A stretch of DNA of 64,000 nucleotides from DATJPR01 sp963811705 (GTDB lineage: Bacteria > Bacteroidota > Ignavibacteria > UBA10030 > UBA6906): positions 62,001 to 126,000 of the forward strand of contig CAWESL010000021.1 in assembly GCA_963811705.1 (NCBI GenBank), in the 5' to 3' direction. This document shows, piece by piece, positions 59,420 to 64,000 of this stretch. Position 1 is the first letter of the stretch. Each line of letters begins with the position of its first letter. The notes under the pieces are model-generated. The model worked only from the letters and a program-made list of their open reading frames with translations, ran no database searches and was not told where the DNA came from. A program made the translations under genes and the position numbers.

Positions 59420-60964
59420 TCATTTCATGTGGAACTCGATCCTCCGGTTCTGTGCCCTACCCAAAACCGTCGTATTTGGTGCGATCGGGTCACTTGCGCC
59501 AAATCCTTGTGCTGTCAGGCGCAACGAGCTGATACCATGATCGACAAGCCACGTTTTGACTACTTCCGCCCTTCTGCGGGAAAGCGAAAGATTTGTTGAG
59601 GCCCTCCCGATGTTGTCGGTATATCCGGCAATTTCGACCACCGCATCGGAATTGTCCTGCAACGCCTGAAGCACCCGACTCAATGTCGCTTCTGACGAGA
59701 GCGTCAGCCTCGCCGTTCCTGACTCAAAATTGACTCCCTCCAATAAGAGGCTCTTCCCCTTTTCGAGTCGTATCCTTCCTTCCGACCTGTCATCCCTCGG
59801 GTCGAGGGGGTTGGTCCCGCGTCGTACCTCTTCGCCGTCGGGTACCCCGCCGCCATCCGTGTCCGCTTTGAGAGGATCAGTCTTGTATTTTCGGACTTCG
59901 TCGCTGTCCGTCAAGCCATCGCCGTCCGTATCCTTCTTGAGAGGATCCGTATGGTAGATCTTCACTTCCTCCCAATCCGAAAGCCCGTCGCCGTCGGTAT
60001 CAACTTTAAGCGGATCTGTGTGATAGATCAAAACCTCTTCACCGTCCGAGAGACCATCGCCATCGGTGTCCGACTTCAACGGATCGGTGTGATATTTCAG
60101 GATTTCGTCACCGTCCGAGAGACCATCGCCATCCGTATCCGATTTCAGAGGATCGGTATGATACTTCAGCACCTCGTCACCGTCTGAGAGCCCATCGCCG
60201 TCAGTGTCGATCTTGAGGGGATTGGTCTTGTAGATCTTGACTTCTTGACCATCCGTCAAGCCATCATGGTCAGTGTCGGGATTGAGCGGGTTGGTCCCGA
60301 GGCGGCGTTCTTCCACATTCGATAAACCGTCGGCGTCATCGTCGTCGTTGTCTCGATTGCCGAAGTAGAAATTGAAGCCGACTCGTGCGGTGAACGCTAT
60401 CAGCGGTGAACCGGAACGTTGGATATCGAGCCGGGAATCTGCGATATGCGTCCCCACCTCCCCCACAAATGACGTCTGACGCCCGGTGAACGCCTCGACG
60501 CCGATCGCGACGGGGATCACAAAGGAATACTTGAACTTATTGCTGGGAACGAAATCGTTCACATTGGCGCGACGCTGATACATCATGGCGCCGATTCCCA
60601 CGCTCATGTAGGGCGAAACCGGGTCGTCGGTAAAGGCATACGACAACGTTGCTGCTGCGGGAAACGCAAGGAATTTCAGGTAGTCATATGTAATGGGATA
60701 CACGTCTGAGATCTTCGGTGTCGAAAGGCCGGACTTCAGTTCTTCGAATCCAGCCTGGAAACCGAGTGTCAGTCGTCCGCCCGTACGAAAACGGAGCATG
60801 ACATCTGCGCCGGCGCCGACCTTCTTCTGGTCGTACTTCGAATTCCACAGAGAAGCTCCACCCCGAATACCAAACGACCAGCTCCCCGCATCCTTCTGGG
60901 CATAGAGAAGAGTAAGCGGAGAAGTGATCAGCAAGGCGATGAGAAATATTCGCAAACGAGACAT
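59420..60964 (-). CDS. OmpA-family outer-membrane protein with thrombospondin type 3 repeats
   Basis: About 514 residues from ATG 60962-60964 (AGGA upstream), with a signal peptide ending LLYAQ. An N-terminal eight-strand-type barrel (to about residue 205) is followed by about eight calcium-binding TSP3 units of 23 residues (DTDGDGLSDGDE pattern, about 210-395) and a C-terminal OmpA peptidoglycan-binding domain (EIAGYTDNIG...LSRRRAEVVKTWL, ending RRIEFHMK). It should tether the outer membrane to the cell wall. Confidence 0.92.
   Translation of the reverse strand: MSRLRIFLIALLITSPLTLLYAQKDAGSWSFGIRGGASLWNSKYDQKKVGAGADVMLRFRTGGRLTLGFQAGFEELKSGLSTPKISDVYPITYDYLKFLAFPAAATLSYAFTDDPVSPYMSVGIGAMMYQRRANVNDFVPSNKFKYSFVIPVAIGVEAFTGRQTSFVGEVGTHIADSRLDIQRSGSPLIAFTARVGFNFYFGNRDNDDDDADGLSNVEERRLGTNPLNPDTDHDGLTDGQEVKIYKTNPLKIDTDGDGLSDGDEVLKYHTDPLKSDTDGDGLSDGDEILKYHTDPLKSDTDGDGLSDGEEVLIYHTDPLKVDTDGDGLSDWEEVKIYHTDPLKKDTDGDGLTDSDEVRKYKTDPLKADTDGGGVPDGEEVRRGTNPLDPRDDRSEGRIRLEKGKSLLLEGVNFESGTARLTLSSEATLSRVLQALQDNSDAVVEIAGYTDNIGRASTNLSLSRRRAEVVKTWLVDHGISSLRLTAQGFGASDPIAPNTTVLGRAQNRRIEFHMK
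59831..60350 (-). repeat. TSP3 coding repeats, 69-bp unit
   Basis: About eight in-frame copies of a 23-codon unit encode Ca-binding DxDxDG motifs. The copies between 59.95 and 60.2 kb are the most alike at DNA level. Confidence 0.8.
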
Positions 60965-61175
60965 GGGGAGTTCCTTGGAAAATGTCGCATGGACAGAGAG
61001 GAAGTAAGACACGTGAAGCTACTTCTTTTCGCAAGGAAATGCAATATCAAACGATTCTTACGCCGACCTTGCTTCCGGAAGAATAGTCCAAAACACCGCA
61101 GATTCGGTAAAGAACCCTCCCGGGAGACGCAAGTCGAATCGTAGAGGCAGCCCCAGGTCGCTTAAACAAAAGGGG

Positions 61176-61370
61176 TTAGGCCGCCTTTTGAGTAGTTCTC
61201 GAGGATCGAACTATGCCGATGACAAGCCCGATGAGTGCCCCTGCGATGAAAATAAGGAGGAACTGGACTGCCCGGATGTTGTCGAACCCCTCGGTTCGAC
61301 TGACCATGAACAGGCAAATAAAGCAGAGTACTGATAGCGATGAAACGCGGCGGAGGATTTTACGGTCCAT
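61176..61370 (-). CDS. Small two-helix membrane protein of unknown function
   Basis: 64 residues with two predicted helices (about 9-26 and 33-56, the second containing FLLIFIAGALIGLVIGIV) and a basic end. No clear Shine-Dalgarno sequence precedes the ATG. I recognise no family. It stands alone between the OmpA gene and a small secreted-protein gene, so the call is tentative. Confidence 0.5.
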   Translation of the reverse strand: MDRKILRRVSSLSVLCFICLFMVSRTEGFDNIRAVQFLLIFIAGALIGLVIGIVRSSRTTQKAA

Positions 61371-61469
61371 GGCGGCAATGGGGTTGTGATAGATGATGGG
61401 TCAATCCTATTCATTTTCGGATGGAGTGTCAAGCTGCTAGGCTGAGCACTCTTCCAGGCAAAGGAACAA

Positions 61470-61496
61470 ACCCGCCCCCCGTGCAACGGAGCGGGT
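61470..61496 (-). terminator. Terminator of the small secreted-protein gene
   Basis: ACCCGC and CCGT pair with ACGG and GCGGGT around a 3-base loop, with small internal mismatches; minus-strand sequence continues TTGTTCCTTTG. It lies 41 bp after the stop codon of the gene at 61537-61905. Confidence 0.65.
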
Positions 61497-61536
61497 CTGC
61501 AGAATACACGACGATATAAATCAAACGAAGAACGCT

Positions 61537-61905
61537 CTACTTTGCAGAGTTAAGGACCATTATCTCCGGCTTTCCTATTACTCCGGCTTTTTCCATTACC
61601 TCCTTCAGTTTCGGGCTGGAGGTGAATGCGGCTGCAGCCGCTGCTGTCGGAAATTCTCCGATGACGCTGACCTGGTTGGGGTTGTTTACGTCGGCATATA
61701 CGCCCCACACTTTGAACCCTCCACTCTTACGGTTCGGTTCGTCAGCGTCGTACGCCTTTCGCCACGTGGCATAGTCTTTTACTTCGTGGGTAATCACAAC
61801 AACGACTTTCCCTGCCTTGGCAGGTTTCATCATCGTATCCTGGGCGGAAGCGCCCACGGCAAGGCTGAGCATCAAAGCCACAGCGAGAAAAAGCGATCGG
61901 GCCAT
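61537..61905 (-). CDS. Small secreted protein, possible dimeric alpha/beta-barrel fold
   Basis: 122 residues with a signal peptide (1-22, GASAQ). The mature part starts VVVVITHEVKDYATWRKAYDAD, a pattern common in antibiotic-biosynthesis-monooxygenase-like and DUF-type ferredoxin-fold barrels (beta strand, then WxxxYD helix), and ends with a strand PEIMVLNS. No catalytic residue can be assigned. AAGGAGG lies a few bases upstream of the start. Confidence 0.7.
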   Translation of the reverse strand: MARSLFLAVALMLSLAVGASAQDTMMKPAKAGKVVVVITHEVKDYATWRKAYDADEPNRKSGGFKVWGVYADVNNPNQVSVIGEFPTAAAAAAFTSSPKLKEVMEKAGVIGKPEIMVLNSAK

Positions 61906-62108
61906 TTTGGCCTCCTTGTGATGGTTTGAGTGAGTAGACCAGGGAGGACCACAGGATGGGGCACCCGGAGAGAAACTCGCACGAAAAGCCGACGTCGATC
62001 TTCAGATAATTCGCATGGGCCTGGCCGGGCTTATAACTCGGCGAGAACGCTGAAGGTTCCACTTCGCGGAAGATCGTTTCGCTCGCGGACGTTGATGGTC
62101 CCCTTCTC

Positions 62109-62164
62109 CTCTCCCCTGCACGCATCCCCGCGCTTATGCCCCGCTGGAAGGGAGATGGGGAGAG
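62109..62164. repeat. Imperfect inverted repeat in the spacer 61906-62197
   Basis: CTCTCCCC (62109-62116) and GGGGAGAG (62157-62164) flank a GC-rich loop in a 292-bp spacer without a gene. It resembles common purine/pyrimidine-rich intergenic elements and might also be part of a terminator for the YWTD gene. Confidence 0.35.
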
Positions 62165-62197
62165 CGGGAGAGCGCGAGACAAGGCATGCTTCTTTCA

Positions 62198-62650
62198 CTA
62201 TCGAACCAAGAGCATTCTCCGAACCGCGGAAAATGACCCTGCCGTCAAGTGATAGAAGTATACTCCGCTTGCGAGATTTCTTCCGTCGAAGCTGAACGAG
62301 TATTTCCCTGCTGGATATCGACCGTTCGCCAGCGTTGCAACCTCCCGTCCCAACATATCATACACCACGAGCCGCACCTCACTGTCTACTGTCCACTGAC
62401 CACTGATCACTGTCTTCGGATTGAACGGGTTCGGGTAGTTCTGATCCAAGAAAAACATTAGGGGCACCGAGACTTCGGGCACACCGGTTGTTGCAGACGA
62501 CGCTCGAAGGGTAATGCCCGAAGGATAGAACACGGAGTCGGCGGGTTCGTCACCCAGAAGTGTGAGCGGGTTGGAACCGTTGAGACTCGCTTTACGAATC
62601 TTCCCGTGCCCGTTTCCCCCGAGTTCGGTCCAGTAGAGCATACTGTCCTT
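62198..62650 (-). pseudogene. C-terminal part of a YWTD-repeat protein with T9SS sorting domain, out of frame
   Basis: The frame encodes MLYWTELGGNGHGKIRKASL, which continues the last YWTD-type blade of the preceding frame, then a Por/T9SS C-terminal domain: LDQNYPNPFNP, a beta-rich FnIII-like segment (VVYDMLGREVATL) and SGVYFYHLTAG...RRMLLVR. Such domains direct secretion and surface attachment by type IX secretion. It is separated from its N-terminal part by one extra base in the GGGG run at 62651-62654. A heptad repeat sits inside it at 62381-62415. Confidence 0.8.
62381..62415. repeat. Heptad-repeat tract E inside the sorting domain
   Basis: ACTG starts at 62381, 62388, 62395, 62402 and 62409, exactly 7 bp apart. 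Translated on the minus strand it gives ISGQWTVDSEV between the conserved parts of the T9SS domain. Confidence 0.8.
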
Positions 62651-63395
62651 GGGGATCAATGACCAGATATTGCGGAGAAGCGGGACCCGAGACCAGCGTC
62701 GTTATTGATGTACCGTCCAGTCTTGCACATCGGATAGCATGTGCGTTGGCTTCGCTCCAATAAATCGTTCCCCCGGTAATGTCGAGCGCGATGCCCACGG
62801 GTCCTGAAAGCCCCGTCAGAAAATTCCCCGGATTCAAACCGTCCATTGTTGACTTGCGAATCACGCCGGTCCCGAAATCGGCCCAGTACATGATGTTGGC
62901 TCCAGGATCGAGGGCGATACCCCTCAGATTCTGCGGACCGTTCGGGGGATCGCTGACAAGGAGTTCCTCGCCGCTGCCGTCCAGATTTGCGCGACGAACG
63001 CTGCATCCATCAGCGATGCGCGATGTGGTCCAGTAAACTTTCCCTGCATTCGTATCGAGCGCCACTCCCTGGAATGAAGATTCCGCTCCACCATTCGGCA
63101 GCGTATCGAAACGGGAGAACGATTCGGAGGCTTCAGAGATATGGGCCCGGTTGTAGGCGCCGGACGTCCAGAAGAGCCGCGAGAGCGATTCGTTGAGCGC
63201 AATTCCGTGCGGTAGTGATGCGGATTGAAGCGACGATGTCGTGAGCCCGGTTCCGGAAGTGGTCATCATCCGTAACTTCGGCAAAGGATCCGTCGCCTGG
63301 ACCCAGTAGAGCCGTTGTCCAACGGCCGTCTCCGTGCAGGCCAGGCCAACCGCTGCGACGGCCAGCAAAAGTCCAATCCGCTTCACGATGTCCAT
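62592..63395 (-). CDS. Secreted YWTD/LDL-receptor-like beta-propeller protein, N-terminal part (frame broken near 62651)
   Basis: From ATG 63393-63395 (GGAG upstream) a signal peptide (about 1-26, TAVGQ) leads into repeats with the pattern GIALDxxxxxxYWxx...IRxxxLDG, at least five blades of a YWTD beta-propeller. The frame stays sensible to YLVIDP, then runs into ALLDRTRGKRARED and stops at 62592. One base less in the G run at 62651-62654 would join it to the sorting domain of the next frame, giving one protein of about 398 residues. Either a sequencing error or a real mutation. Confidence 0.82.
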   Translation of the reverse strand: MDIVKRIGLLLAVAAVGLACTETAVGQRLYWVQATDPLPKLRMMTTSGTGLTTSSLQSASLPHGIALNESLSRLFWTSGAYNRAHISEASESFSRFDTLPNGGAESSFQGVALDTNAGKVYWTTSRIADGCSVRRANLDGSGEELLVSDPPNGPQNLRGIALDPGANIMYWADFGTGVIRKSTMDGLNPGNFLTGLSGPVGIALDITGGTIYWSEANAHAIRCARLDGTSITTLVSGPASPQYLVIDPQGQYALLDRTRGKRAREDS

Positions 63396-63454
63396 CGCAA
63401 TCACTCCGTCCAGTCGTAGAAATATTTGAAGAGGATTGCCACTGCACGAGAGCA

Positions 63455-64000
63455 TCAGTTCCTCGAAGGAAAGACCCCCTGCGTCGCGATAATATATTTG
63501 AGCCCGAGGAAAGGTTGAAGATTGTTGTGCGGCAGGTTCCCTCCAGCGATTCCCACAGCGTTCGCGGAGCCCGCCGCATTCGCCGAGGAGGAATACACCG
63601 GAATGCCGGCGGCAATTCGTGCCGGAAAATTCCCCAGCGGATGCGGGGTCATCGCTTCTCCGCTGTCCGCCATCAGTGCGTGTGTATGTGAAGGCATTTC
63701 CGCAATCGTCAACAGATGGGTCGACTCACCCCCCACTTCGCCTTCGATGTAGTTGGAACGTCCCGGCCCCTGTCCGGCGCCGATCGGAACACGGTCATTG
63801 AGGTCCGGGAGAGCGAACGTTGATTTGCCGTCTCCACCATACGTTGTTCCGAGCAGCGAGAAGAGGGCGGTGTTTTGTGAAATAGAAAGGAGCTGGCCAT
63901 TGCAGTCGGCAAACCCTTTCGGGGCGAAGTTGTACGGGACAAGATAAATCTCGCCAAGAATTGCCTGACTTCTGGCCGGAGTCGCGCCACCGATGATCAA
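63455..64000 (-). CDS. Phage tail-collar-like secreted protein (MdpB type), 5' end missing
   Basis: 181 residues to the window edge; the visible start IIGGATPARSQA looks like the end of a signal peptide, so the true start lies outside. ILGEIYLVPYNFAPKGFADCNGQLLSISQNTALFSLLGTTYGGDG carries the tail-collar signature (key residues F-A-P-x-G-x-x-x-C-x-G and LLGTxYGGDG), as in microcystin-dependent proteins of free-living bacteria. Function of these outside phages is unclear. It precedes the YWTD gene by 59 bp. Confidence 0.85.
   Translation of the reverse strand: MIIGGATPARSQAILGEIYLVPYNFAPKGFADCNGQLLSISQNTALFSLLGTTYGGDGKSTFALPDLNDRVPIGAGQGPGRSNYIEGEVGGESTHLLTIAEMPSHTHALMADSGEAMTPHPLGNFPARIAAGIPVYSSSANAAGSANAVGIAGGNLPHNNLQPFLGLKYIIATQGVFPSRN

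Noticed and set aside
61742..62182. Minus-strand frame of 146 codons
   Set aside because: Overlaps the small secreted-protein gene in another frame and its first part is translated from a GC-rich inverted repeat.
63455..64000. Prophage remnant, because of the tail-collar domain
   Set aside because: Only one such gene is seen, it carries what looks like a signal peptide, and no other phage gene is near. Tail-collar proteins of the MdpB type are common outside phages.

Overview
The window reads as a GC-rich chromosomal segment from the Chlorobi/Ignavibacteria side of the FCB (Bacteroidetes-Chlorobi) group. Evidence: a Por/type IX secretion C-terminal sorting domain with the NYPNPFNP signature (62.4 kb), a short primary sigma factor of the Bacteroidetes RpoD type without region 1.1 (46.3-47.2 kb), parA-parB followed by a DUF5683 gene, and an OmpA protein with thrombospondin type 3 repeats. 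Almost every gene is on the minus strand; only a metallophosphoesterase at 8.2 kb is on the plus strand. Promoters I could match by eye look like TTGNNN-N16/17-TATNTT, i.e. close to sigma-70 and not the TAnnTTTG form of Bacteroides. I saw no rRNA, tRNA, CRISPR array or insertion sequence.

Layout, left to right. 0-8 kb: start of sucC, then pruA, folD, ymdB, ispG, a rhomboid protease, pgk and gap. 8-14.5 kb: metallophosphoesterase, comF, uvrB, and a MacA/MacB-like export pair without its ATPase. 14.7-25.5 kb: a six-gene minus-strand locus that looks like an envelope-spanning electron conduit. In transcription order it holds a five-helix di-heme b-type membrane cytochrome, three secreted multiheme c-type cytochromes with 17, 22 and 46 predicted hemes, an outer-membrane beta-barrel protein, and a membrane-anchored 2x[4Fe-4S] flavoprotein whose FAD domain looks circularly permuted. 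The 22- and 46-heme proteins share both ends and differ by having 3 versus 11 copies of a three-heme module; in the larger gene the modules form 438-bp DNA super-repeats. This is the most interesting part of the window.

25.9-33.5 kb: peptide and proline use (MFSD1-like MFS carrier, PepD dipeptidase, OPT peptide transporter, proline dehydrogenase), then SpmB/SpmA-like membrane proteins. With pruA and sucC at the left edge and sucD at 54 kb, this suggests growth on peptides and amino acids feeding the TCA cycle, with the cytochrome locus a possible electron outlet. 33.6-36.4 kb: DUF5683, ridA, parB, parA. 36.6-43.9 kb: a complete phosphate regulon (phoU x2, pstB, pstA, pstC, pstS, a phosphate-porin-like protein, a PAP2 phosphatase), with Pho-box-like 11-bp repeats in front of the porin and the PAP2 gene.

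44-64 kb: housekeeping genes (fmt, def, NlpC/P60 lipoprotein, rpoD, deoB, ndk, sucD, gatA, tatA x2, purQ, purS, pssA, psd) mixed with a VapBC-like pair whose toxin lacks a canonical acidic residue, a GAF protein with a degenerate GGDEF domain, NamZ-type muramidase, Nudix hydrolase, OmpA/TSP3 protein, a YWTD-repeat secreted protein split by a frameshift in a G run, and a partial tail-collar protein. Short tracts with 7-bp periodicity recur in several spacers and once inside a coding sequence.
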